Source: Bufo bufo (lineage: Eukaryota; Chordata; Amphibia; Anura; Bufonidae). Taken from it: a stretch of DNA of 64,000 bases. The notes below the pieces were generated by a model. The model did no database searches and was not told the origin of the DNA. It saw only the letters and a list, made by a program, of their open reading frames with translations. The position numbers were made by a program, and so were the translations under genes. Of the stretch, positions 53,181-64,000 are shown in pieces; positions within the stretch are counted from its first letter, which is position 1, and every line of letters begins with the position of its first letter. The stretch covers positions 692,531,035 through 692,595,034 of the forward strand of contig NC_053391.1 in assembly GCF_905171765.1 (NCBI RefSeq), read 5' to 3'.

Positions 53181-54005
53181 CTCTATTGGGTTGAGATCTG
53201 GGGACTGTGGGTCCATTTTAGTACAGTGAACTCATTGTCATGTTCAAGAAACCAATTTGAAATGATTGGAGCTTTGTGACATGGTGCATTATCCTGCTGG
53301 AAGTAGCCATCAGAGGATGGATACATGTTCTCATTCTGTTTACGCCAAATTCGGACTCTACCATTTGAATGTCTCAACAGAAATCGAGACTCCTCAGACC
53401 AGGCAACATTTTTCCAGTCTTCAACAGTCCAATTTTGGTGAGCTCGTGCAAATTGTAGCCTCCTCTTCCTATTTGTAGTGGAGATGAGTGGTACCCGGTG
53501 GGGTCTTCTGCTGTTGTAGCCCATCCGCCTCAAGGTTGTGCGTGTTGTGGCTTCACAAATGCTTTGCTGCAGACCTCGGTTGTAACGAGTGGTTATTTCA
53601 GTCAACATTGCTCTTCTATCAGCTTGAATCAGTCGGCCCATTCTCCTCTGACCTCTAGCATCCACAAGGCATTTTTGCCCACAGGACTGCCGCATACTGG
53701 ATGTTTTTCCCTTTTCACACCATTCTTTGTAAACCCTAGAAATGGTTGTGCGTGAAAATCCCAGTAACTGAGCAGATTGTGAAATACTCAGACCGGCCCG
53801 TCTGGCACCAACAACCATGCCACGCTCAAAATTGCTCAAATCACCTTTCTTTCCCATTCTGACATTCAGTTTGGAGTTCAGGAGATTGTCTTGACCAGGA
53901 GCACACCCCTAAATGCATTGAAGCAACTGCCATGTGATTGGTTGACTAGAGAATTGCATTAATGAGAAATAGAACAGGTGTTCCTAATAATTCTTTAGGT
54001 GAGTG

Positions 54006-54060
54006 TATATGTATATATGTGTGTATGTATCTATATGTATGTGTGTGTATTTATGTCTAA
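54006..54060. repeat. TA/GT microsatellite
   Basis: Alternating 'tatgtatatatgtgtgtatg' sequence between the Tc1 element and the next MITE. Confidence 0.8.
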
Positions 54061-54361
54061 GGGTCCATTCACACATCCGTGTGTGTTTTGCGGATTTACA
54101 AAACACGGACAGCGGCAATGTGCGTTCCGCATTTTGCGGACCGCACATTGCCGGCACTAAGAGAATATGCCTATTCTTGTCCGCTATTGCGGACAAGAAT
54201 AGGACATGTTCTATTTTTTTCAGGATCAGAATTGCGGACCCGGAAGTGCGGGTCCGCAATTCTGGATAGGGGCCGCACGTCATGCGGCCCCATAGAAATG
54301 TATGGGTCCGCAATTCCTTTCGCAAAATGCGGAACGGAATTGCGGATGTGTGAATGGAGCC
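54061..54361. mobile_element. Palindromic MITE, TAA target duplication
   Basis: TAA at 54058-54060 and 54362-54364. Ends GGGTCCATTCACACATCCG and the complement of 'cggatgtgtgaatggagcc'. Interior repeats 'ttgcggac' and 'gtccgcaa' in inverted order. Same structural class as 10782-11058. Confidence 0.85.
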
Positions 54362-54365
54362 TAAG

Positions 54366-54482
54366 TATGTGTACATATAAATATATATATATATATGAAT
54401 ATACATACACATATGTATATATACATATTTATATACATATATTTACACACATGTGTATGTGTGTGTGTGTGTGTGTGTGTGT
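54366..54482. repeat. AT/GT microsatellite
   Basis: (AT)n then (GT)n with 'acatatatttacacacatg' interruptions. Confidence 0.9.
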
Positions 54483-54484
54483 AT

Positions 54485-54795
54485 ACATTGCAATGCATGG
54501 GCGCCGACAGTGTGTCCACTGTCTGCAGACATAAACCCATTCATTTAAATGGGGTCTGCAATCTGCATCCGACAGTACTTTTTCGCAGTGCGGAGGCATG
54601 GACAGAAAACCCATGGATGCACTCCATAGGTTTCCGATCTGTGCTTCCATTCCAGACCACACCGTATCTTTCGGATTTCAGACCCATCACTTGATACGGT
54701 GCGCACACGGCTGGTGCCTGTATATTGCAGACCCCCTGTTCGCTGACCACAATACAGGCACAGGCAGGCTATGGTCATGTGCATGAGGCCTAAAG
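54485..54795. mobile_element. MITE right half
   Basis: It ends 'gtgcatgaggcctaa', the style of TAA-flanked MITE ends, but the matching left end is missing. Interior contains 'gtctgcaatctgcatccgac'. Low-confidence boundaries. Confidence 0.4.
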
Positions 54796-54849
54796 CCATA
54801 CCTCCTTCCAGTATCCGGCAGGACAGTCCCGGTTTTCAGTGGCGGTCCT

Positions 54850-55283
54850 GGTACGGGGGAGGTATGTCGAAAATGGATCAGTTTTGCTCTAATGCATTCT
54901 GAATGGAAAAGGATCCACTCAGAATGCATCAGTTTGCCTCCGATCAGTCACCATTCCGCTTTGGAGGCGGACACCAAAACGCTGTCCGCCTGATGAAACT
55001 GAGCCAAACGGATCCGTTTTCTATTGTGCCAGAGAAAACGGATCCGTCACAATTGACTTACATTGTGTGCCAGGACGGATCCGTTTTCTCTGGCACAATA
55101 GAAAACGGATCCGTCCCCCATTCACTTTCAATGGTGTTCAAGATGGATCCGTTATGGTTATAGAAGAACTAATACAAATGGATCCGTTTATGACGGATGC
55201 ATGCGGTTATATTATGGTAACAGAACCGTTTTTGCAGATCCATTACGGATCCGCAAAAAACACAAGTGTGAAAGTAGCCTTGG
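54850..55283. mobile_element. TTTCACAC-end element fragment with GGATCC palindromes
   Basis: The right end 'cacaagtgtgaaagtagcc' matches the ends of the elements at 12680-14640 and 19393-29354. The interior has a strong inverted repeat around 55005-55115: 'aacggatccgttttctattg' against its complement. The left end was not found. Confidence 0.65.
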
Positions 55284-55609
55284 GCACGTAGTGTCCCTCT
55301 TCCTTCTATTCTAAAGTTGGGAGGTATGCTAAAGCACTGATGAGAGGACACCTGAGGTGCTGTTGTCACTATGGCATCACAAGTAGCAGAGATGTCATGT
55401 GACTGCTCCCCTGGAGACGCTTTGCTGTGATGCATGCTGGGATTTTTACTTTCACTTTGCAGCTGCTCCACCCACACAGCCTCTCATCAATGGGAGCATG
55501 CTATGCCGAATGCAGTAGAAAAATTATATATATGCAGTATATCTGTCAGGATACAAATTCCTCTTGGCTTTAGTTATTGTCTGGGGCACTTTATTGTTTT
55601 TTATACTTA
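55284..55609. other. Non-coding spacer
   Basis: No ORF or terminal repeats recognised. Confidence 0.35.
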
Positions 55610-55965
55610 TGGTGGCCAACCCCTTTAAGGACAATATATGTCCTTTACAGCCCACTGGGTAAATGTGGTTTCTGCCCAGCCAAAACAGCAACTTGGCCAG
55701 GTGACACTGCTTAGGCCTCCACATTCTCATGCCGCTGGTCCTGTGACAATGTCCGCCTCTGCCTCCTCATCCTTCACCTTGTCCTCAACCTCCACTGCAG
55801 GGACAATTCACAGTGCCCCACCAGCATACCACATGTGCAGGGCATGGTGGTGTCACGTTGTTCTGCACCTAGTTTGCATGGGCGAACTGAGTCACACAGG
55901 GGAGGAACTGCTCCGCGTCCTTCATCAAGAAATCAAATCCTAGCTTGTGGAACATCAAGGTCTCA
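55610..55965 (+). pseudogene. Decayed hAT transposase fragment
   Basis: The frame from 55638 reads SFTAHWVNVVSA, matching SLTAHWVNVVAA of the hAT transposase at 5362-8786, followed by a Ser-rich stretch and EELLRVLHQEI. The rest of the gene is missing. Confidence 0.65.
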
Positions 55966-56045
55966 GCAATGTCTCTCCCATGTCATCCCGGTGTCTCCTT
56001 CCTTTTACTACCCTATGTTATGTGTGGTGTTGTTGGTATGGGTAG

Positions 56046-56843
56046 TGTAGTGTACGGGGACTGTAATGCCCGTCACTACAAAAGTGTCACTTGGTGTGCT
56101 GTCGTCCCCCCTTATTTATGGGGAAGTTGGTATAGGTCATCTTTATAAATTGTCATGTAATGTAATGCTATGTATTTCCCTGTTACTGTGACACTTGCAT
56201 GTACAGGCCTGCTAGGGGTGTCATTCCAGCTTCTAGTCACTAGAGGGAGCTAGAGAGCCCTAGTTTATATAAGGCCCAGTCAGGGAAGAAAAAGGCAGTC
56301 TAGTCTAGAGCTCAGAAGTTTCTAGAGCCTGAGGAAGCTGAGAGGGAGACAGAGGCAAAGCGCAGAGAAGCAAGAGGTACTCAATATAACAGAGGAGGTA
56401 CTTTATAAAGAGAGAACCAAGGATATACGCCAGAGTTAAGGTATGGGGCCTTGGAGAAGATTTTCTATGTCCCAGGATCAGTCAGGAATAGAGTGCAAGC
56501 TCCTGTACTGCAAGTCCTGTGTTTTACACTCTGTAGTCACCTTGCTCAATCTGTAATTGCCTGCATCGACCGTATTGAAAAATCAACTGTATGCAAAGGA
56601 ACTGTGCTTCCGTTAATGTCTCTACATGAAAACTACTAAAGTTGGAGTTTTGTTTTAACATCACGTGGTTCCTCATTTATTCCTGCTATCAGCAAACGGC
56701 GTGCCACCGTTTAATTGGCACTGGCGTCACGAACATTTTCCTACCATCACCTGCCTATGCAGAGAGTCAGCCGTCTCAGGTTAGTGTATATTGCACTACT
56801 ACACCCAGGAACACATTTCTACACACAACTTGAGTACGCTGCA
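56046..56843 (+). repeat. 5' LTR of the gag-pol element
   Basis: Starts TGTAGTGTACGG, ends GAGTACGCTGCA. TATATAA at 56266-56272 follows 'actagagggagc'. An internal TGGCGTCACGAAC at 56722-56734 repeats the first 13 nt of the tRNA-Ser primer site. Confidence 0.95.
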
Positions 56844-56852
56844 CCTCTCTTT

Positions 56853-56870
56853 TGGCGCCACGAACAGGAT
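56853..56870 (+). other. Primer-binding site, tRNA-Ser type
   Basis: TGGCGCCACGAACAGGAT, 9 nt after the LTR, one base different from the site in the cold-shock element. Confidence 0.8.
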
Positions 56871-57090
56871 ACGCACGCTTTCTAGTGCAAGAAGCGTGAA
56901 CCTTGTGCCTTATACAGTTGCCCTGTGACCAAAGTGACAAATTGCCTGTTTATTTAAAGTGGACTTTGTGAACTGAAAATCATACCAAAAGTGTTCCTAA
57001 AACCTCTAAAAAGCGCTGGGCAGTGTTGCGCTATCAAGAGGAAGGAAATCGCCACATCGGAGTGTGGTTTTGTGGACTTTTCACAATCCT

Positions 57091-57150
57091 GCTTGCTGTC
57101 AGTGAATGGACAGCGTTTTGCTAAAGATGGCCACCGGCCGCCTGGAGTAA
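57091..57150 (+). promoter_or_regulatory. Conserved leader stem-loop and 7-codon uORF
   Basis: This is the counterpart of 47845-47901. The stem CTGTC/GACAG encloses AGTGAATG, followed by aaagATGG opening the peptide MATGRLE. It lies 246 nt before the gag ATG. Confidence 0.7.
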
Positions 57151-57395
57151 AGTTTCCCGCGCTGCTGAGGACCTTCGTGGGCGGAGCCCTGCAAAGACAC
57201 AGAGAATCCCGCCCCTCGTCATCATCGCACCGCCGCGGCCCTGCTTCTTCTACGTCACCGCGTACTCAGGACGTCCGGAATCTCTCGAGACTTGGACTGC
57301 GCAAACCCGGCGATACCGGTAACAACTTGTAACCGGAGGGAAGGGGATTGTTCCGGCCCCTTTAGTCACCAGTGGCCACATCACAATAAGCTACC

Positions 57396-58415
57396 ATGTC
57401 AGAACCGGGAGTGCCTGAGCAGCCGGCCCTGGGAGAGCTTGCGGCTCCTAATCATCCTACAGCCCCCAGCATGATGCCCTTTACCATGCCTTACTATTTA
57501 GGGGCCCCATGGTTCCCCCGCTACAGAGGAGAGACCCATACCCTAAGGGACTTTAAAGAAAAGTTGCTGGCATTATTCAAACTGTACCCCACAAATGCCG
57601 ACCAGCAAATGGAAATCCTGCTAGCGCAGCTGGAGGGAGCTGCCCGCAGGGAGGTATTATCCTGGCCTGCTACTGAGCGGAGTACTCTAGAACAGATATT
57701 CACCCGCCTCAGGGCCACTTTTGAAACTAGGACTGCCTCAGATATAAAGATGCACTTCTTTGGCAAGAAACAGAAGTCCGGTGAGTCCCTCCGTGACTAT
57801 GCCCTATCACTTCAGGAGGCTTTAGGGGCTGTAATTCAGATAGATCCCAAAGAGGCTGATAACCAGGACCAGACCCTGAGGGAACAATTTATCAACGGGG
57901 TGTCTAGTGAACAAATAAGGACCCAGTTAAAGATGCTGTCCGCCCAGCACCCTAACAGTGCCTTTCTGGACTTTAAAGAACTGGCTATAAAAATTCTAGG
58001 GTCCGCAGTATCTCCTGAGTTGAGCACCCCACCTGAGTCATCAGCCTGCAGGGTGAAACCGCTTATCTCTAACCAAGCTCAGGCCGGTCAAGCTGTTCAA
58101 GTGTCAGCTACCGATACTATTGCCATGCTGACAGAGCAAGTAAATCACCTCACTAAAAGTCTAGAGAAAGTGTGCAGAAAAATAGAGGAATGGGAAAAAC
58201 CCATAATGACAGAAGAAGAATTCCTGTCACCTCCTCGGCCGTTCCCACCTCCATACCAAGAGACTCACCCCAGGGATCCTGGGAGGCGTAATAGAGGTCG
58301 CAAGAAGCCCGTGTGTACATACTGCAAAAAGCTGGGACACACAGAATCCACGTGCTGGCAGTTAAACGGGCAACCCCTGAGGCTGAGGACCACCCCTCGG
58401 GAGGTAGAACACTAG
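57396..58415 (+). CDS. Gag polyprotein
   Basis: 339 codons, ATG in good context (ctaccATGT). Near the N-terminus is PTAP (21-24). The capsid-like domain follows (FPRYRGETHTLRDFKEKLLA, LRDYALSLQEALGAV, FINGVSSEQIRTQL). A PPPY motif lies at 284-287 and a CCHC knuckle at 307-320 (C-x2-C-x4-H-x4-C). PTAP and PPxY are ESCRT/NEDD4-recruiting late motifs in retroviruses. No stop within. The end overlaps the pol frame by about 100 nt. Confidence 0.93.
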   Translation: MSEPGVPEQPALGELAAPNHPTAPSMMPFTMPYYLGAPWFPRYRGETHTLRDFKEKLLALFKLYPTNADQQMEILLAQLEGAARREVLSWPATERSTLEQIFTRLRATFETRTASDIKMHFFGKKQKSGESLRDYALSLQEALGAVIQIDPKEADNQDQTLREQFINGVSSEQIRTQLKMLSAQHPNSAFLDFKELAIKILGSAVSPELSTPPESSACRVKPLISNQAQAGQAVQVSATDTIAMLTEQVNHLTKSLEKVCRKIEEWEKPIMTEEEFLSPPRPFPPPYQETHPRDPGRRNRGRKKPVCTYCKKLGHTESTCWQLNGQPLRLRTTPREVEH

Positions 58416-61400
58416 GTCCAGAGGATCCAAATTGGATGCCACGTTATGTAGGATCCCATCCTAAAATCAATATAGAGATCAACGGGGTCCCCTTTGAAGC
58501 CCTATTAGATACTGGGTCTCAGGTCACTACTATTCAGCTGCCTGCATTTGAAAAGTTCTGGGACACCAACCAGTTGACCCAACCGCCTGAATCCTGGGTG
58601 GAAATTATCGCCAGCAATGGCAAACCAGTAAAGATTCATGGATACTGGGAACCCACCCTGCAGGTGGGAGAAGTAACCCTGCCTCAACAGGGAGTGATCG
58701 TAGTACAGGCCGGTGACAGAGGAGGACATCCTGTCATTCTAGGCACCAATGTCTTCAAAAACTGTTATTCAGAAATACTTGCCGTATTACATCAGACTTT
58801 GCCCACTGCTTCCTCTGCATCCAGGAGGGTGATTCAAAAGACTATTACTGTGTTAAGTGCCCAGCAGAGGTTTGCTAATGGGAAAGGAGAAATTTGTACT
58901 GCCAGGATTAGTGATATTAAGCCTGTGACTTTGCCTCCTAATTCTCAAACTCTTTTATGGTGTCGTGCTGTCCTGGGAGTCCAAGGCCGAGATTATCCAG
59001 CCCTGGTAGAACCAATCCAGATGGAGGATTACCCTTATGTGAGAGCTGCCAAGTGCCTGGTGACCGTCTCCCAAGGTAAAGTACCTGTCCGTCTGATTAA
59101 CCTGAGTGATCATCCTGTTGCGCTTACTAAGCATTGCCGTGTTGCCCAGCTGTCCCAGGTGTCCTTCCAAGACGTCATTCGTCTTCCAGTGACAGAAAAG
59201 CCGCCAGCTGCAGTCAGCGGATGTTCGCCGGTGACCCAGCCACAAGTGCCCTGGTGGGAAGAGCTCCATGTAGGGGACGAGACTACCCCCCAACATCAAC
59301 AAGAAGGGATTCTACAGCTTGTCAAGGAGCACCACCAGGCCTTCAGTAAACATGCAACTGATTATGGAGAGGTTAGTGCCATACAACACACCATACCTAC
59401 TGGCTCTCATCCTCCTATCAAGGAGAGATACAGACCTTTACCACCTACTTCATATCAGACTGTAAAAGAAATGATCCAAGAGATGAAAGACTCTAATGTA
59501 ATCCGGGACAGCCGTAGTCCGTGGGCTGCACCCCTGGTCCTTGTAAAGAAAAAGGATGGTGGTATCCGTTTCTGTGTGGATTATAGGAAAATTAATCAAA
59601 TAACCCACAAAGATGCATACCCACTGCCTCTCATTGAGGAGTCACTAACCGCTCTGGGCTCCTCTGCCTATTTCTCCACATTGGACTTGACCAGTGGCTA
59701 CTGGCAAGTACCCATGGCCCCTGCAGATAGGAAAAAGACTGCCTTCACTACTCCCATGGGCCTGTTCGAATTCAATTGTATGCCGTTCGGGCTATGTAAT
59801 GCCCCAGGAACTTTCCAGAGACTAATGGAACGGTGTTTGGGTCACAAAAACTTCGAAACAGTGCTACTGTATCTAGATGACGTCATTGTGTACTCAAAAA
59901 CATATGAAGACCATCTGAAACATTTGGCAGAAGTATTTGAAATCCTTATCAAATATGGCTTGAAGGTAAAGCCATCCAAGTGTCACCTGCTCAAACCTGC
60001 AGTAAGATACCTGGGGCATGTAGTAAGCGGAGAGGGAGTGCAACCTGACCCTGATAAATTAGCAGCTGTCCGTAATTGGCCGGTTCCCACTACCGTCAAA
60101 GAGGTGAGGAGTTTCCTTGGTTTTGCCGGCTACTATAGACGTTTTATCCCCCATTTTGCTCAAATAGCTGATCCTATCCAGGAACTCTTGAGGGGGCAAC
60201 CCAAAAAGAGTCCTAGAACTCCTGTGCCCATTGAGTGGAATGAGGAAAGAGAGATAGCGTTCCAATTGCTAAAAAAGAAACTGACCGAGCCTCCTGTGTT
60301 AGGTTATCCAGACTACAGCAAGCCCTTCCATCTGTATACTGATGCTAGCAAGCGAGGCCTGGGAGCTGTGTTAGCCCAAATTCAAGAGGGAAAAGAGAGA
60401 GTGATAGCATATGCAAGCCGCTCCCTGAAAGGAGCTGAGAAAAATGACCAGAATTATAGTTCCTTCAAACTAGAGTTCCTGGCATTAGTGTGGGCGGTGA
60501 CAGAAAAATTCAAGGATTATCTAGCCGCCACCCCGTTCATTGCATTCACTGACAATAACCCTCTGGCACATCTAAATACAGCTAAATTGGGGGCCTTGGA
60601 GCAGAGATGGGCCTCTCGCCTTGCCAACTATAATTTCTCTGTAAAGTATCGTGCTGGACGTACTAATGATAATGCTGATGCTTTATCCAGGCTTCCCACA
60701 GAGACAGCTCCTGATGATGTGCGAGATGCTTGGGAAGATGTAGAGATGCCGGCTTTCTATAACAAATTTGCTCAACAGGATCAGGCTCGAGCTACCAGTG
60801 ACAGAGCTGCAGTTCCTTCACCCTCCAGTAGGCATGATCCTAAAGAAGAAAGGTGGGTGAAACTACAGTCTGAAAGTAGAGTGCTGGGTGAGTTGTTGGA
60901 CTTCATTACTAGTGGCAGAGCCCCTGAGAGGATTCGGCGTAAGAGTGCAGATCTTGAGCTCATCAAACTGTGGAGACAGCGCCATCAACTCTTCATACAA
61001 AAGGGCCTATTGCTACGGAGAAGCCTAGACCCAGTGTCCAACGAGAGAGTGCACCAGATTCTCATACCCCGACGAGATGCAGGTATGGTGTTGGAGATGT
61101 ACCACAATCAATCCGGTCACTTTGGGGTCCAAAAGACTGAGGCTACTATCCGCCAGCGGTTTTACTGGGTGGGCATGAGAGAAGACATGGAGAAGTGGTG
61201 TCGAGAGTGTGTAGCCTGTGCCTTAAAACGGAGTGAGCACCATGATCAGAGGGCACCACTGAGACCCATTGTAAGTACCCGTCCTCTTGAACTTGTCGCC
61301 ATCGACCATGTGAAACTGGAGCCTAGTCGCTCAGGGTATGCTTATGCCATGACTGTTATTGACCATTTCACTAAGTTTGTTGTAGCAGTGCCTGTGAGAG

Positions 61401-62648
61401 ACCAGACAGCCAAGACTACAGCCGAACTGTTCTGGAAGCACTTCCTCCTGCCCTATGGATGTCCAGAAAAGATCCTCACCGATCAAGGACCTGCTTTTGA
61501 GTCCCATCTGTTCCATGAACTGTGCTGCTTACACAACTGTAGAAGATCCGGACAAAGGCCTACCATCCTCAAGGTAACGGATTATGTGAAAAAATGAATC
61601 AGACCTTGATAGAGATGCTGAGGGCCGTGCCTCCTGAGAACAGAGGAGATTGGCCCAGTCTGTTGCCACAGCTCATGTTCACATACAATCATACCATACA
61701 TTGTTCCACCGGGTATACCCCTTTTTACTTGATGTTTGGGCGCCAAGGGACATTGCCTGCTGATCATTCCTTGGACATACACGTACCTGATTGCATTAAC
61801 CCATTACCTAACACCGACTGGGTTGCTGAACATCAAAGGCGATTGAATACAGCCAAAGCCATTGTTCAGGAGCGTATGGACTATGCTAGGGACCGACAGC
61901 AGAGAGACTATGATCAAGCAGCCCATGCAGAACCCTTGACAATAGGGGCTGTGGTATGGTTAAAGAATAACCGCCGTACCAGTAAATTGGACAGTAAATG
62001 GGAGCGAAGTCCCTATGTTGTCACGGCAATCCCAAATGTTGGAACTCACACTTATGAGATCACCCGGGAAGACAAGGGATCCCAAATTGTACACCGAAAC
62101 CGGTTAAAGCTCTGCCTGACACCAGAACCTAGTGCCGAGAGTTCTGGATCTGAATATCCTGTGTCAGAGTCAGCAATACAGCCCGAGGATCCTATGCAGG
62201 CTGTTAGTAATCTGAGGTATGACGCTGATCCCATGCATTGGCTTCTGACACCTTGGTTGAACTTGCTGGTGCCTGCTCCGGCACCTACTGTAACTCCACC
62301 TCCGGAAGAGCTAGTTCAAGATGCCCCGGATCCAGTTCCCCTCTAGTGGATCTAATTGTTCCAGTTGTTCCAGTTGTTCCTGACCAAGATCTCCCTGATG
62401 GAGACCCTCCTGTTGCTCCTCTCTCTTCTACCTCGTTGCTAAGGGAAGAGGAGACCCCTGTTTTGAGAAGGTCTACCCGGATGACCAGGGGACGCCCGCC
62501 AGTCCGTTTAGGAGACTTTGACTATTCTGGTGGTGTCTCCTCCCAAACAGTTGCCACTGGCAATACCTTACTTGACATTTGTGCGCAAGAATGGACTCCT
62601 CCACGCGAGCCCTTGCCTGTGATACACCCACAGGAAACTCCTGGGTAG
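58313..62648 (+). pseudogene. Pol polyprotein with two frame breaks
   Basis: It overlaps gag in the -1 frame, so programmed -1 frameshifting is likely; I saw no classical slippery heptamer. Numbering from 58313: protease DTGS at 66-69, RT YLDD at 520-523, RNase H Asp 677, integrase HHCC from about 931, Asp 998 and Asp 1057. A one-base indel near 61545-61560 ends the frame at 61597, so the catalytic Glu falls at the start of the next frame (61594-62346), which carries the integrase C-terminus. A second break near 62335 moves the basic tail (RRSTRMTRGRPP) into the frame ending at 62648. No chromodomain. The family is Ty3/Gypsy; finer placement needs a tree. Confidence 0.92.
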
Positions 62649-62960
62649 TTCCGTTTTTATACTGTTTTATCTATTTTGCTGTTCTATTATGGACTTATTC
62701 ATTGTCATGGACTATCCTGGTTATAATGTTACGCTGTGCCAGGTCAGCGCCCCAGTTCCATTCACTATCCTGAGGAGAAGAGAACGACGCCCCTTGTCAC
62801 CACCCTTCATCTTTGCCAATTGGACCTGATATGAATGTAAATGCAGATGAATTACATGTATGTATGCCTGCATGTCTCTTTTTTCTGTTTCAGGTAGAGA
62901 TTCCAGTTGGGCGAGCCCTGATGGAGTACGAGGTCGTACTCAGTTTAAAGCAGTGGGGTA
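62592..62960 (+). other. 3' block shared with the cold-shock element, with polypurine tract
   Basis: It parallels 49853-50262. A pyrimidine tract with CAG/GT (62891-62893) could be a splice acceptor. A purine-rich 'aaagcagtgggg' directly precedes the LTR. Confidence 0.75.
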
Positions 62961-63757
62961 TGTAGTGTACGGGGACTGTAATGCCCGTCACTACAAAAGT
63001 GTCACTTGGTGTGCTGTCGTCCCCCCTTATTTATGGGGAAGTTGGTATAAGTCATCTTTATAAATTGTCATGTAATGTAATGCTATGTATTTCCCTGTTA
63101 CTGTGACACTTGCATGTACAGGCCTGCTAGGGGTGTCATTCCAGCTTCTAGTCACTAGAGGGAGCTAGGGAGCCCTAGTTTATATAAGGCCCAGTCAGGG
63201 AAGAAAAAGGCAGTCTAGTCTAGAGCTCAGAAGTTTCTGGAATCTGAGGAAGCTGAGAGGGAGACAGAGGCAAAGCGCAGAGAAGCAAGAGGTACTCAAT
63301 ATAACAGAGGATGTACTTTATAAAGAGAGAACCAAGGATATACGCCAGAGTTAAGGTATTGGGCCTTGGAGAGGATTTTCTATGTCCCAGGATCAGTCAG
63401 GAATAGAGTGCAAGCTCCTGTACTGCAAGTCCTGTGTTTCACACTCTGAAGTCACCTTGCTTAATCTGTATTGCCTGCATCGACCGTATTGAAAAATCAA
63501 CTGTATGCAAAGGAACTGTGCTTCCGTTAATGTCTCTACATGAAAACTACTAAAGTTGGAGTTTTGTTTTAACATCACGTGGTTCCTCATTTATTCCTGC
63601 TATCAGCAAACGGCGTGCCACCGTTTAATTGGCACTGGCGTCACGAACATTTTCCTACCATCACCTGCCTATGCAGAGAGTCAGCCGTCTCAGGTTAGTG
63701 TTTATTGCACTACTACACCCAGGAACACATTTCTACACACAACTTGAGTACGCTGCA
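62961..63757 (+). repeat. 3' LTR of the gag-pol element
   Basis: Matches 56046-56843 with about 12 substitutions and one deleted base. TATATAA at 63181-63187. Confidence 0.95.
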
Positions 63758-64000
63758 GTAGGTGTTATGGTTGTTGTTGTTACATGTCTGGTGGTGTTTG
63801 TTGTCCAGTTTGTTGTCCAGCATGTTTGCTAGACATTCCCCTGACTATCTGTGTGACCTCCCGAAGGAGATGTCAGGGTTCCCCGGAGGGGGAACTACAA
63901 GTCTGTATGCAGCTCTGCCTAGGGTTGCCATGTGTCCTGTTTGCATGGGGGTTCAGGCAGTAACTGGTGTGCTGGATACCTGGCTGTGGTTGTTTGTACT
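63758..64000. other. Flank of the LTR element, no gene seen
   Basis: GT-rich sequence with short duplications of 'ttgttgtccag'. It continues the target at 55966-56045. A palindromic 'ggggttcccc'-like motif (gttccccggagggggaac, 63879-63896) is the only structure noticed. Confidence 0.4.

Larger units (their letters stand above)
52132..53857 (-). pseudogene. Tc1-like transposase, deleted and split
   Basis: From ATG 53857: N-terminal helix-turn-helix (MGKKGDLSNFERGMV, SAQLLGFSRTTISRVY), first catalytic Asp replaced by Glu in the visible WSEESRF, an internal deletion joining IWRKQNENMYPSSDG to YFQQDNAPCHK, and a stop at 53183. The hAT insert follows, then the C-terminal piece AIEHLWDVVERELRALD at 52132-52344. 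Not functional. Confidence 0.9.
52100..54005 (-). mobile_element. Tc1-like transposon interrupted by a hAT
   Basis: Ends CACTCACCTAAAGAATTATT (left) and its complement (right) are flanked by TA at 52098-52099 and 54006-54007. Without the insert and its duplication it is about 1.05 kb, shorter than a full Tc1 element, so it was internally deleted before or after the insertion. It donated the right half of the chimera at 38403. Confidence 0.9.
56046..63757 (+). mobile_element. Ty3/Gypsy-type LTR retrotransposon with separate gag and pol
   Basis: Target duplication GTAG at 56042-56045 and 63758-63761. LTRs of 798 and 797 bp differ by about 12 substitutions and one indel (about 1.5%). Order: PBS, leader, gag, protease, RT, RNase H, integrase, no chromodomain. 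pol has two frame breaks, so this copy is probably dead. Its relatives are the likely source of proteins for the cold-shock element at 46525. Confidence 0.95.

Overview
The window looks like anuran (frog) genomic DNA built almost entirely from transposable elements. It combines large hAT transposons of the frog type, several Tc1/mariner lineages, TTAA-target and TTA/TAA-target elements with palindromic interiors, a tyrosine-recombinase (DIRS/Ngaro-like) retroelement, a LINE tail and three Ty3/Gypsy-type LTR elements. I see no convincing host gene, tRNA, rRNA or CRISPR array. Species was not determined; 'frog' is inferred from element content.

Layout. 1-4704: the 3' part of a chromodomain Ty3/Gypsy element with an open gag-pol frame and its 3' LTR, probably inserted in the hAT element that continues to 9861. 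10365-17731: two abutting TTAA-flanked elements; the second (11414-17727) is invaded by a TAA-flanked palindromic element (12680-14640) and a TA-flanked element (14650-15899). 17732-19389: the only long stretch without repeat signatures. 19393-29354: a TTA-flanked element carrying a 7.2-kb hAT (19527-26774, 8-bp duplication) and a satellite-filled non-autonomous hAT (26968-29140, 8-bp duplication). 29539-31101: a Tc1/mariner element with an intact transposase. 33475-34414: a MITE beside a LINE 3' end. 35000-39890: hAT and Tc1 fragments, including a chimera of two Tc1 families. 40000-43110: a DIRS-like element on the minus strand. 43620-46260: about 97 copies of a 27-bp minisatellite. 46525-51393 and 56046-63757: two related LTR elements. 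52100-54005: a Tc1 element split by a SPIN-like hAT.

The main discovery candidate is the LTR element at 46525-51393. It has ~1.13-kb LTRs about 1% diverged, a 4-bp target duplication and a primer-binding site matching the 3' end of a tRNA-Ser. In place of gag-pol it carries one intact 490-codon ORF with a cold-shock domain, a PPxY motif, a coiled coil and a proline-rich tail. The gag-pol element at 56046-63757 shares its primer type, a 42-nt leader block with a stem-loop and short uORF, a 3' non-coding block and core promoter layout. The natural reading is a non-autonomous element whose coding region was replaced by a cold-shock RNA-binding protein gene, mobilised in trans by relatives of the gag-pol element.

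The Tc1 transposase at 29867-30883 and the gag-pol frame at 3-4202 are the other long intact element genes. Most remaining coding sequence is decayed transposase. Many long open frames come from tandem repeats whose period is a multiple of three and are not genes.
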